Of a stretch of DNA of 64,000 nt, positions 35,124 through 45,925 are shown piece by piece (position 1 is the stretch's first letter; every line of letters starts with the position of its first letter). Made by a program: the position numbers and the translations under genes. The notes beneath the pieces were generated by a model. The model had not been told where the DNA came from, made no database searches, and saw only the letters and a list, made by a program, of their open reading frames with translations. This DNA is from Paracamarosporium sp. OC-R06-R3 (taxonomy: Eukaryota > Ascomycota > Dothideomycetes > Pleosporales > Didymosphaeriaceae), in assembly GCA_019828545.1 (NCBI GenBank), contig JACVRA010000022.1:124001-188000 (forward strand), written 5' to 3'.

Positions 35124-35692
35124 TGTGAGTAGCTAGAGGCAATAAGAGATAAAGTTGAAGCTAGATGGATTAGCCATTCCTATCTAGATAAATTGATATG
35201 TTTTGGGGTCTTGCGGATATGTACTGTACACTACCGAAACAAAAGCCTGCAAATACATCATATTCACTCAAGGGATGCTTCACCCACTATCCTCACCTGC
35301 CATATTCAGTATCAGCTGCAGGTAGTTATCAGTAATCGTGACCGCACTGTTTGGAACAGTGGGGCGCATATGTGTGTGTGTACTTTATAAAAATCATACA
35401 AACAGCGTCAATTTAATTAATGTAGGCTTCAGACCTCCTACCACTTATGACTCGTGTGCCTGTGCGATGAAACCCCGTCTTTTTGCTTTTGTACGATCCA
35501 CCATAGATATACTACTGTTTCCTTTTAGCACAGAATCACGCGATTCAATTCAGACATAGTTGGCTGAGACAAGTTTGACAACTTAAGTAACGTATATATA
35601 GCCTCGATCTGCCTTAACATGTGCAGTCCGCCAAACAGAATGTGCAAAAAGTTTTATCTGACATTCTACCCAATACTATTCTAATGTCCAAC
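35124..35692. other. Convergent intergenic region
   Basis: This AT-rich 569-bp spacer lies between the stops of HET gene 1 and the C2H2/fungal_trans regulator. It holds T-rich and TATA-like tracts compatible with two polyadenylation regions. No gene was seen. Confidence 0.5.
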
Positions 35693-38295
35693 TTACGAAC
35701 CAGGAGCCAATTGCAGCGAACGATGCCTCTCCTCATACACGAATGCTAAATGTTGGAGCACCAGCGCCATTCTCGGCGTAACGCCCCAAACCCAGACGTC
35801 GTTCAGCATAGTCGACCGGAAATGTGCCACTGCGCTGGCAAGAGAGCTTCCGTTGTACTCGCAGTCCGTTTCAGCGAGAAGATGCTTGAAGCATTGCAGA
35901 ATGTCTTCTTCGTCTGCGTTCGGCGGCTCGCCAAGAGCGTTTGTCTCCAGGTCGTGGATCCATTTGGTCACGAGTAAAACTGGGTGGATTGATTAGTGTC
36001 TGGTGGTAATACGGAAGAAAATGGAAATAAGCATTGCGCAACTTACTTCCTACCCAATCTGTAACAGCGTGTTCCAAGCTCCAGCTCAACGCTGCCGTCT
36101 TCCGCAAGAGACTATGACCCAACTTCACTAGCACATGATGTCTATCGTATGCTTTCCGAATGACACCTGTTAGACTTGCACTCCGGTGTAATCTCGCTTC
36201 TGCAAATGAGTATGCGGCTGCAGCTATCTCGTCGGGATTATCGTTGATCAGCATGAGCCTGTTGAAGGTGCTCATGTCGAGGAAGAGGCGCACATGCGCC
36301 ATGTGCACGACGCCTTGGCAGTTGAACATCAGAGGGCCTTCTGCTTCGGTCCATGGCGTGGTAGTGTCCTTGCGCTGGCGTGCAGCGGCGAGTATGTCCT
36401 CGCATGCGGATAAAGCGGTCATTGTAGGCTCCAACAGCGCGTCGTGTGATTGTGGGGGGTTCAGTTCGATGGCCTGCCGTATGGTGTCCGCGTGTATGTT
36501 CATCGCATGTGTGAGGAGGAGCATCGTTAAGACGGATACTTCCGGCTCAGGCAGTGGTCCACCCATAGCATAGTCTTTGTCAAGCAGAATGCGGCCTAGG
36601 ATCTCTCGAACGGTTGAGCGGGCCCCGGAAATAGCTGGAGAGGATTGGCGAAGGTGCTGCCACTCCTGCGCCGATGTAGCATTCCAGAACCGCTCTTCAT
36701 CCAGGTCCTCGAAGTCCAGATCATCCGTATGTGAGAATCCCGGCATAACGCCAAATGTTGTCGAGATCAAATTTGACACAACATACATGCCAAAAAGCAA
36801 CCTTTTGCTGCTCTCACGGTAAACCCACTCATCCCAATCTAATAGTTCCGTACTTGACCGCTTCAACAGCGCTTTCCTGAGGCGGTAATCAATGGAAAAT
36901 AAACCCAGGTTTTCTACGGTACGCAGTACGATCGATGCCATGCCGCTGAACATTCCGGACAGTGAGAGAAGCACCCGCGTTTGCATAACCCATAGTGGCG
37001 CCGGCTCCGGGTTGCCGTTTATGATTGGGAGTCCATTGTGGAGAGCGTGCGAGCTCATGGTTCCTGCAAGGACGAACAGGTTCTTCGCTTTTTCTCTGCG
37101 GAGACGGTACTGTGCGCCGATACTGCACATAGCCATAATCAAGGGACTTGGGATCTGATATGGGTCGAACGAATGGAGATGAATGACTGGGAAATGTCGG
37201 TGGAAACCTTCGAGATACCCGGAGAAAAATTGTTGTAAGTCGGTGAGGGTGGGGAAGAGGGTTTCGGAAAGACCTAGGCCAAACACGCGCATCCTAATGT
37301 CTTCGCAGATTCTGCGGTGCGTCTCCTCGTTGAACCGCAGATTTGGAAGGTTTCGCAGATTTGCGCACGCCTCGGAATGAACGCGTAGTCTTGGGGTTGA
37401 AGTTTGGTGACTGGTGTCTGCACGATTGGTTTGCTCAGTCTCCATGTCGAAAAGTGCCAGATATTCGGCTGATAGATCGATTTGCTCTAGATTATCCAAG
37501 GCTGGGGACTCTTGTGGAAGTGACGTGTGAGCGAAATGTGCATCCTCCAGATTTGGATCGATAGCATCGTTATAAGTTTGAACTCCAAGCTGTGAAATCG
37601 GGGTTTCCACTATATGCATCTCTGCATTCTGGGGTGTGCCCATGATGAGCGGGTCCACATCGATTCGCTGTCGTTTAGATGGCGGCTCCTGATAGAACCC
37701 TGTGTCAACGTGTAATGGAAATGCCGCACGCGGGCTTGACATCGGAGGTTGGTTGTAATCCATGCTCATAGGATGAAAGTCAAAATTAAAGGCTTCACGG
37801 CCAGGAGGCAGATGCCTCCCACCATCGCTGGAAGACGAGCCAGAGGAAGACCTGAAAGGCACGGATGGACCATACGAGCGACTTGGAACCGTGCCGGAAA
37901 TGTCGCCAACAGGCGTATAAGTCGCTCGAGCGTTCAATGTGTACTCATCCGGTGGGGTTAGAGGGGGAACCGGATGAGGTGTGCGTGGTGATTCAGATCC
38001 CTCTGATAGTCGACTACCCGAACCAAACTCTTCTGGATGCGCCCTTCTGTACTGCTCGGCATGCAATGTTCGCTCATGCCGCTTGACAAGGTCTCTGCGA
38101 TGGGGTTAGTACGTGAATGCCATGGCTGACTCTTCTAGTCGATCGAGCGCCAAATACGCACTTTCTGGCATATTTGCGATCGCAATAGGCACATGCGAAT
38201 GGCTTCTCCTGTGTATGCACTCTCTCATGTCTTGCGCAATGCTCACTGCGTTTGAAGACTCGAGCGCAATGTCGGCAGGTGTACGTTCTCTTCAT
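35693..38295 (-). CDS. C2H2 plus fungal-specific transcription factor domain regulator
   Basis: Three minus-strand exons, 38295-38162, 38094-36047 and 35979-35693, with two 67-nt introns, give 822 residues. Two classical C2H2 fingers fill residues 5-53: [19 protein letters not shown], then a TQEKPF linker and [19 protein letters not shown]; the first intron splits the second finger. A Ser/Pro-rich linker follows (60-260). The fungal_trans (Fungal_TF_MHR) domain begins near 260, with the typical [28 protein letters not shown] and [12 protein letters not shown] stretches. The C-terminus is helical. It is a nuclear regulator; homologs of this C2H2/MHR combination act in metabolism, and targets are unknown here. 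It lies between two HET genes, with no obvious pathway genes beside it. Confidence 0.9.
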
Positions 38296-39058
38296 GTCGA
38301 CACCTCTGTTCTTCGTCTTTATCGCCTACGGGATAGCTTTTGCGGGGCAGCCGATAGTCTGCCGAGGTCAGAATCGATTGTTAACACGGGCGCAGGCTTC
38401 CGGCTACGCGAGCGCAAGCAGAGTGATGATGCAAAGTGTTGAGGCTCCTCACAGAGCGACGGGTGACAGCAAGTATCGGCCCTAGCTGGGCCGGAACGAC
38501 AAGGGTCTGCTGTGACGCGCGAACTCATGGTCAGGCTATGGAGTAATGTTTGCGGGGGAGCCAATCGGCGTTGGGTCCTTGGTGCGGGTGAATAGCTCCG
38601 GAGGTTGGATAGGACAACTGCCGAGGAGCCGAAGGGCGCGAGGACTCGTTCCCGCCACCCAGTAGGCAATTCCACAAAATCAGCACAGCGGTATGTGAAA
38701 TGCAAAGCAATCGAGGCCGTGATGAGATACGGACTATGTGCAATGCGATCACCCTGCAGAGGCACTGTAGTGCTTATCTAAACACGTGACATGCGACTGC
38801 AAGGCTCCACGGCCCCGTCAATGCGATCACCCATCCACATGTAACTGGATTAATGATAACGACTTCGAAGGCTCGATCAACGCAGTTGCAAATCTCCAAA
38901 GACTCAACGTGAACAGGAAGTGCTCATACCTAACGACATGATTCCAAGGGCGCTGCTCCGCCAAGCAATTTTACGAGGCTCACAGTCACATGCGCAGGAG
39001 ATCAGAGTCATGGGTATCGGTCGCTACATCCTCTCAAGTGATGTAGAAGGCACGAAAC
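38296..39058. other. Divergent promoter of the regulator and HET gene 2
   Basis: 763 bp between two divergent start codons. ORFs here are short and out of frame with the genes. It should hold both promoters; no clear TATA box was seen. Confidence 0.5.
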
Positions 39059-41560
39059 ATGTATTGCAAACGATGCCAACAATTTCAAGATGACATTGGG
39101 GCTTTAATATACCAAAATCGCGTTGAAGATGTAGGGGTGGGTGTCAATGCGGATGGAGAGGCAACCACAACTTCACCGACAACCCCGCCTTCGTCCAACT
39201 ACTGGCCGTCACACGAAGCAGTCCTGTTCGACAATCTGGAAGAACTTCGCGCGGCCTACAATTCGCCATGTCCACTGTGTCGTCGCGTGTTCAGATGTAT
39301 TGATAGGGGTGATTGGGCAGCGCTCAAAACATACAAATCCATCAACACTGTGCTCATTCTCGACAAAAGGAAAGACAAACCTACCTTGAAAGCCAGACTT
39401 GATACTAATCCGTCCATCAATACCCTTCGGTTGACGGACAGGAACCCTGTCAAAAGCGTGAGAAATCTCGGACGTCTTGGCGAAATCCTCGAAAGCTTGG
39501 AAGATGATGATCCACTTCTGGAAACATTGGAATATTGCGTAGGATTAGAGAATGTGTCGACAGGCTCTGCAGCGAGTTTTGAGATGGCGAAGTTCTGGCT
39601 GTATGAGTGTTTGTTGCGTCACCCAGGTTGTGTGGGAAACGCTTCAGGCTGGTTGCCCACGCGGGTGATCGACGTCGGCGACATAGGTGGTGAGTGCCCG
39701 CCTCGATTGGTGGAGACGGCGAATTTGGCTTCTCCCAACTCAGAAACGCCAGACGTAGCTGCATTTGTGGCTCTTTCGCACTGTTGGGGAGCAAAGCAGA
39801 TTATTACCACAACTGTGTCTACGCTTGCGGATCGGAAACAGGGCATCGACTATCATGAACTCTCCAAAACCTTCCAAGACGCCGTGATAACCACGCGTAG
39901 GTTGGGATTACGCTACCTGTGGATCGACAGTCTATGTATTATACAAGACTCTGTAGAGGACTGGAGGGCAGAGAGTGTGCAAATGTGCACAATCTATGAA
40001 CGTGCGCTGTTTACGATAATGGCTGCACACGCCAGCGGGGGCGATGAAGGCTGTTTCGTGAAAAGAGATGGCCTTGCACAGCTTCCGCTAACGCTTCGGT
40101 TCAATTCACCAGACAGGTCTCAATCACAGGTTGCTTGTTTCCAACTACCCGATCTTGGGGTAGGGCTGCGGCCAAAATATTCTCCAGTCTTGTTTACCAG
40201 AGCTTGGGTACTCCAAGAGCAGTTTAACAGTCGAGCGCGACTAATTTTCTTCGGAGAACAAGCTCATTGGGAGTGCGGAACAATGTGTGGGTCTGAACAG
40301 CGGCCCCTAGATGGAAAAAAGATATGGGATATGATTAGTGGTCCTGGAAGCTTGGCTGTGGATGAAGAATTGGTAGGTGGAACACATAATGACATGAAAT
40401 GGTATGAGCTTATCAGGAACTACACACGACGCGGCATTACAAACTCGTTAGATCGACTAATCGCGATCGATGGCATTGCGCAAAGCCTACAGAAGCGCAC
40501 GCCTGATCGTTACCTTGCTGGATTGTGGTTAAATGGATTGCCGAAGGGACTTATGTGGTACATACCTTGGAGGCTGACAAGAAGTGGATCTTGGCATGCC
40601 CTAGAAGGGGAAACGAAAACTTACTTATCTAGTCGACATGAACAAGCACTGGCACCAACATGGTATGCATCCTTGACCTGCCTCTTTGACTGGTCTGTTG
40701 ACGTTTGTCTTAGGTCATGGGCCTCGGTCACGTTCCCTGTGGACTGGTTTCCACTACAAAACAACAACATAACGACAGTCTGCGATATACTCCAAGCAGA
40801 TGCCCAGGGCACCCCCTTCAACACAACCGGGACGCTCATTATCCAGGGCATGACTCGTCGCCTGTTTGTGAAGCCTTACTATCAACGTCTACACTGTACT
40901 GGCACTTCCACCAAAAACCCTAAAATCAAAGGAGTCCCAACCAATGGAAAGGACAAGGACATGTGGCAGACATACATCTGCTATGCATCCAACAACAAAC
41001 CATCTTGGCGTCATAAGCTTGCTCCATTCCCTGTTGAGTTCCTCCCCGACGAGGTCTTCGATCATACCCAACCAGTAACCTTCATCGCCCTCGGCTACAT
41101 TTCCGGAACCGACTTGCGCAAGAGCCTTGCGAGCAAATATAGAACAATCTCTCTCGCAGCGTCTCAACGCTCCATATTCACGCTTGCTCTTCAACCCAAA
41201 GCCGGAGATCCAAACACGTTTCACCGCGTGGGCTTCGCTACGTGGAACAACTGCTCCTGGTTTGGTTATTTTTGTGCTAGCGAGGCATATAGATTCGAAT
41301 TTCTTGTTCGATTGTTAGACATCCAAGAAACGAGGGGGTCAACTGTGATGCTGATGAAGATACCGATGCTGTTGCTTGTGTGGATATGTGGTAGTCTATT
41401 CGGGTGGGCGATTGAGTCATTTCACGAAGCGGGGCCGGTGTGGTTTAGAGGGCTAGTGCGCGGAAATGGAGGGAAGCATGGACACGACGGAGACATCAGG
41501 TCGAAAGCAACGTATCGAAGGGGGTGCGTAGCCGAGGAAAGAACAATAAGGATTGTTTAG
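39059..41560 (+). CDS. HET domain protein 2
   Basis: A single exon of 833 residues. The N-terminus has two Cys pairs, C3-x2-C6 and C71-x2-C74, common at the start of long HET proteins and perhaps metal-binding. The HET domain begins near 235 (FVALSHCWG), continues through YLWIDSLCIIQDS and ends after the A-H-A-S-G-G-D-E-G-C-F block near 335. TRAWVLQEQFNSRARLIFF lies downstream, as in the HET/TOL subgroup. Near the C-terminus a hydrophobic helix (MLMKIPMLLLVWICGSLFGW, about residues 762-781) suggests membrane association. The family mediates non-self recognition and cell death; whether this one does is unknown. No break in the frame. Confidence 0.9.
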   Translation: MYCKRCQQFQDDIGALIYQNRVEDVGVGVNADGEATTTSPTTPPSSNYWPSHEAVLFDNLEELRAAYNSPCPLCRRVFRCIDRGDWAALKTYKSINTVLILDKRKDKPTLKARLDTNPSINTLRLTDRNPVKSVRNLGRLGEILESLEDDDPLLETLEYCVGLENVSTGSAASFEMAKFWLYECLLRHPGCVGNASGWLPTRVIDVGDIGGECPPRLVETANLASPNSETPDVAAFVALSHCWGAKQIITTTVSTLADRKQGIDYHELSKTFQDAVITTRRLGLRYLWIDSLCIIQDSVEDWRAESVQMCTIYERALFTIMAAHASGGDEGCFVKRDGLAQLPLTLRFNSPDRSQSQVACFQLPDLGVGLRPKYSPVLFTRAWVLQEQFNSRARLIFFGEQAHWECGTMCGSEQRPLDGKKIWDMISGPGSLAVDEELVGGTHNDMKWYELIRNYTRRGITNSLDRLIAIDGIAQSLQKRTPDRYLAGLWLNGLPKGLMWYIPWRLTRSGSWHALEGETKTYLSSRHEQALAPTWYASLTCLFDWSVDVCLRSWASVTFPVDWFPLQNNNITTVCDILQADAQGTPFNTTGTLIIQGMTRRLFVKPYYQRLHCTGTSTKNPKIKGVPTNGKDKDMWQTYICYASNNKPSWRHKLAPFPVEFLPDEVFDHTQPVTFIALGYISGTDLRKSLASKYRTISLAASQRSIFTLALQPKAGDPNTFHRVGFATWNNCSWFGYFCASEAYRFEFLVRLLDIQETRGSTVMLMKIPMLLLVWICGSLFGWAIESFHEAGPVWFRGLVRGNGGKHGHDGDIRSKATYRRGCVAEERTIRIV

Positions 41561-42135
41561 TCGTTTCGGCGCAGGTCTAGTAATGTTCGAGTTGAAAGCT
41601 CGCGAGGAATGCTTAGTTGCACATAAGTTACAATCTGCTCTACACAATCCTGTCAAGGCTTTCTGAAACAGAAACGCAACCGCAACGTCCAACGTTCTTG
41701 AATCCGGCCAACCATCAATACTAATTTCAAGGTTCGATATAGCTCCATACTGACAAGCAATGTACTTCACATGCTGTGCTTAGTCAGAATGATTAGAAAG
41801 AAAAGGTGGATGGTTAGAATAAGCTGACGAGAACGTACATAGCCTCGGGTCCTACTCGAGTTCGTGCCAACTTATAATTGAGAACCGTTTTCGATTGAGG
41901 ACTCTTCATACACTTGGAATGTTATTGGTAAGGTAAAGGATAGTTGGTATCATTTTACCTAATCAACGAATGGGTATAGGAAACACAAAAACCGAAAATC
42001 AACTTCTGTTCAGAAGAAATTCATCGCGTACCGCCCAATACGACGCACCATGTACCATGTTCGTTCATGTCAAATTCCCCATAACACTCCACCTTCTTGG
42101 CATAAGCACCGTCCGTCCATGCTCATGTTGCGCCA
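41561..42135. other. Convergent intergenic region
   Basis: 575 bp between HET gene 2 and the P450 stop, with short ORFs only. No regulatory site stands out. Confidence 0.5.
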
Positions 42136-43929
42136 CTAGCTCTTATACCTCGGAGCAAGTCTCACGTCTAGCGCACCCACACTGAGCGTAAACGAATCTC
42201 TTGACTTCTTAACCACAGCTTCACCCATATCCCCTGCAAACTCAATCTCAAAGGACCTCAAGAGATTCGCGACGACAACACGCATCTCCATCATAGCAAG
42301 TTTCTGTCCCACACAGTTGTACACACCTGTCGAAAATGGGATAAAGGCGCGCTTATTTTGAACGTATTCGGGGGCCTCGTCGGTCCAGCGCTCGGGCATA
42401 AATTCGAGAGGCGAAGGGAAGTAGCGCTTATCGCGATGTATGGTGTGAATAGGCATCCAAATCGCTGTCTCGCCGGGAATATAGGTGCCATTAGGTAGTG
42501 TGATTCCTGATGCAGGAGTTTCGCGGTTAAGACCTGACGGTACGGCCGGATGGAGGCGGAGAGATTCGTTAATGGCTCCATCGAGCTGTGGGCAGTTACT
42601 GACGTCGTCTGCATCCAGGAAAGATTTGTTGGGAGAGATTTCGTCGATAGCCTTGCGAAGTTTGGCCTGGGCGTCCCTATTTGTGCAGAGCTCCCAGATA
42701 AGCCAGGTCAGTGTTGCGTGGGTAGTGTCACTTCCAGCCACCACCATGAGACGAGAATCAGCGTTGAGCTGCTTGGGTATTTCTTCTGCGTTCTCATCAA
42801 TGAGGTGACTGAAGACGTCAGGTTCTGATGGGGAGATCTGAAACCTATCAGCACTGTAAAGTTTTCGAACGTGGCGGTCCTACCTTCTTGCGTTCAATAA
42901 GAATCTCTTGTGTGAATCCTATGAATTCGAGTAGGTCTTTTGCTCCAAACTTCGTCCGCAGCATAAGGCCAACCGCCCACGGAATATGCCCAAGTATGCT
43001 AAATGGAGCCATATTGTTGTGCAAAAGCGTAATTATTTTATCCTCTTTCCCCTTTTCCAACATACCGAAGCTTTGATTAAAGCCAATGTCTGCCATTATG
43101 TCGAAGGCAAAATATCCGATCCATGAAGAGATGCGGACAGACGGGTCTTCAACATGCTCTTTCAGCTTTTCAACCAATACAAGCGTGTGTCTATTGATTC
43201 GCGGCTCGTATTCGCGGAGAGACTTAGCACTGAAAGCGCGGTCCCAGGCCTTGCGTCTGTCTCTGTGGTCTTGTTGATTGCGCGTGGTCTGTAAGGAAGC
43301 GCCCTCAATATAGTAAGAAGCACTATACCATACACCTTTTCTACATTTAGACATAGGTCCGTAAATAAGGGGGATGGCTTCCGCGCTAGCGATGCTCAGT
43401 TCGCGTGGCCCTGTGCGGATAATGTCGGTATCGTATTCCTTGTGGAATCCTTCGATAACATCTGCACGCTGTGAGAATATGATTCAATATATGTGAGATA
43501 TGTACATAATATAGCACTTACTGTACAGTTGAAGGTCGGGCACAATATGGCTTATGGTGTGGAGTTTCGTGAATCGAGCAACAAAAGGGCCAGGGAACTG
43601 GAAGTGTTAGTGTGCATGGGGATACTTAGAGGCCTAAGAGCGGTGTGTACCTTTCGCAAACGATGGAAGTACGTGCGATAGATGATTATGCTTGTTGCCA
43701 ATGTTCCAAGGTACACCGCTGCTGCTGTTGCCGCAATCCGGAAAGCCTCGATGAAAGAGCCCACTTGAGGATCAGTTGTGAGTATAAGAGCTACCAGTGC
43801 TCCAAAGAGTACAAATCCGCCTGATATAAAGAGGTGAACATAATGATCCCATTCTCCGCTGTTCGTAATGAAGTGTGTGATTAGGCCAAGCGCTGCGGCG
43901 ACTGATTTGCTGTAAAAGAGGCTCGCCAT
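42136..43929 (-). CDS. Cytochrome P450 monooxygenase
   Basis: Four minus-strand exons, 43929-43651, 43597-43522, 43461-42884 and 42837-42136, with introns of 53, 60 and 46 nt, encode 544 residues. The third exon border uses the CAG after GCGTG; this keeps frame into the F-H-K-E-Y and R-T-G-P-R-E-L blocks. An N-terminal anchor (two hydrophobic stretches within 1-85) places it in the ER. Motifs are FPGPF at about 94, the I-helix AGSDTT at 345-350, ESLR (ExxR) at 402-405, MPERW and the heme loop FSTGVYNCVG with Cys486 as thiolate ligand. The usual Arg of the heme loop is Tyr. The substrate is unknown; no other pathway enzyme sits next to it except a secreted repeat-peptide gene 1.3 kb away. Confidence 0.92.
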
Positions 43930-45220
43930 AAGTCGGTTCAGACGAGCTGTCTCTCGCCACTATGTTAAGAGTTGAATACAAGAGCTATAAACTAGCGTAG
44001 TATAAGTACTTTAAGTCTCGTGCCCTAGTATGCTGTACTGTTGACTTTCAAGGAAGTGCATGACGGCATTAATATGAACACTTGCTCCTTCCAGCAGGTT
44101 ACAAGACTCTTACACAAGGAAGTGCTTATCAGCTTGCGACACATCTTACAAAAACAAAATAAGTCGATCCGAGGGAAATAACCAATCGTCCCACAGGGCG
44201 GTCTGAATCGGTTAGTGATGCGGGGACGGGTCATGTGTGGCGCTATCGGACCCCGTTCCGTGGGATGTGTGTACAGAGTAACTGGGTCAGCTCGCACAGC
44301 CTAGGTGGGGTACAAACTCTATTGTCTATCTAAACTCTCAGCTCGGCTTGTAAGACCAATTGAATAGCAATGTGGACATGATCTATGTGATACGTTACGG
44401 AGTGGCGCTATGCCAAGCAAGTTGTTAGTACACGACGTAATTAGTCCGGCTGGGACAGGTACAGTGAGTGCTCGTGTCTGAAGGCCTGTCCAGTAAATTT
44501 TTCGCACGCACAGATATTATTAGTTCATGAAAAAGAACGCATTAATCTGGTTTTTTATTTTACAAACATTCGGCGTAGATTTGTGTACAAAAAGTGATAC
44601 AAAAAGGCGGGAATCGACAAAAAAAAAGCGCAGTAGGGGGAAGGAAAAAAGAAAAAAAGGCGCATTGTAATAGGGTGCGAGTCAGGACAGATTATACAGT
44701 AGATTACTATACTGTAGTAATTTAGCCTCTTCAGGAGCTGGATCTGTACGTATTCTACAGGTGAGATGCCTTTTTTTTAGAAGATTTTCAGCTACAAGAG
44801 GCGGGACTTGTCCTACTTTACTCTACTCAGCGACTCGTAGATGTAGATCTACCTATTACAGAGTATACAAGATTGGAATATTAGCACCTAGTTTATTTAT
44901 TCATATTAAAATTGAAGTCGCTCATTTACGATTATGCCTTCCAGAACGCTAAAATTCACAGTACTCAGCAGTCTCATCCCGGCTTTTAGCTGCTCAGGGA
45001 ATGATGTGATTTTGATATTGAATCCTAGGACTAGGGCCTAAGTCAGCACTCCAAGCACGCGTATGGCAAATCACTCAAACGAAAACGCGATCATATGCTC
45101 CCATTCAGTTTCCATTGTATAGTACTTGAAATTATCTACAAGTTTTTAGAAGGCCCAAGATCTTCCTCTCCCCAACCATCCTATTCCAATCAGCTGCACT
45201 GTTGACACTTCAAAGTTCAT
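43930..45220. other. Intergenic region with AT-rich low-complexity stretch
   Basis: No gene was seen. From about 44.5 to 45.0 kb the sequence is A/T-rich with poly-A and purine runs (44,610-44,665) and many TAG/CTA triplets, which may be an old RIP-altered repeat, but no termini or coding remnant can be shown. It separates two genes on the same (minus) strand, P450 downstream of its own promoter and the repeat-protein 3' end. Confidence 0.45.
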
Positions 45221-45925
45221 TTACTGGCAGTTCGTGGCCGCTGCTGCTGCGCCCTTGTGGTGTCGTTTCTGGTTGGCACAGTTTGTGGCCGTGGATGCTC
45301 CATTGGTCTGGGCTTGGTTGTTCTGAGCCTGGTTGTTCTGAGCCTGGTTGTTCTGAGCCTGGTTGTTCTGAGCCTGGTTGTTCTGGGCTTGGTTGTTCTG
45401 AGCTTGTTTGTTTGCACCCTTGTGGTGACGCTTCTGAGCCTGGTTCGCAGTAGCTTGACCAACACAGTCAGCTGCGGCATTGTTGCTCGTCTGACCACTG
45501 GCACCGCCCGCACCCTTATGGTGCCTCTTCTGATTCTGCGTTGCACAGTTCGTTGTAGCGCCTGTAGCGCCCGCGGATCCAGCATTCACGGCAGCAGTGC
45601 CGCTCGCAGCAGCGTTACCGGCATTTCCTGCATTTGCTGCGTTTCCTGCATTTGCTGCGTTTCCTGCATTTGCTGCGTTTCCTGCATTGGCGCCGTTACC
45701 CTTCCTTCCCTTGTGATGACGAGGCATCAAAGTGCCCTCGACGACACGAGCATTGATCGGAACATCCTACTGCGAGTTAGTGGTTGAGCAGTCGAGCTAT
45801 CGAGTATAGCTACTTACAGCACCACGGGCTACCAATGCATTCTTGAAGTCGATAGGTTTTGCGACAGCTGGGACGGTGGCCATAAGGCCAAAGACGAAAG
45901 CAGACGTGACAGTGGAGAAACGCAT
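45221..45925 (-). CDS. Secreted repeat protein with Kex2-like sites, candidate peptide precursor
   Basis: Two exons, 45925-45818 and 45766-45221, with a 50-nt intron (GTAAGT...GTAG), give 217 residues. Residues 1-22 form a clear signal peptide (FSTVTSAFVFGLMATVPAVA). A short pro-region is followed by an Asn/Ala/Gly repeat (60-89, NAGNAA units), then three QKRHHKGA blocks at 115-122, 147-154 and 202-209, plus a first PRHHKGR at 51-57. Each Lys-Arg is a potential Kex2 site, and single Cys residues (110, 137, 199, 216) lie between blocks. Six QAQNN units and one QAQTN fill 157-191. Predicted cleavage would release peptides starting His-His-Lys-Gly. This matches the general plan of Kex2-processed repeat precursors in fungi, but product and role are unknown. 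Alternative: a His-rich wall or metal-binding protein. Confidence 0.75.
45302..45406. repeat. 15-bp coding minisatellite (QAQNN units)
   Basis: Seven tandem 15-bp units (plus-strand GGTTGTTCTGAGCCT type) encode QAQNN, the last QAQTN. In-frame unit length allows copy-number change without frameshift. Confidence 0.9.
45608..45697. repeat. 18-bp coding minisatellite (NAGNAA units)
   Basis: About four near-identical 18-bp units (plus-strand TTTCCTGCATTTGCTGCG type) encode Asn/Ala/Gly repeats in the secreted protein, with degenerate flanking copies. Confidence 0.85.

Noticed and set aside
33015..43929. Secondary-metabolite cluster around the P450 and the C2H2/MHR regulator
   Set aside because: No synthase, synthetase, cyclase or transporter gene lies nearby; the neighbours are HET genes.
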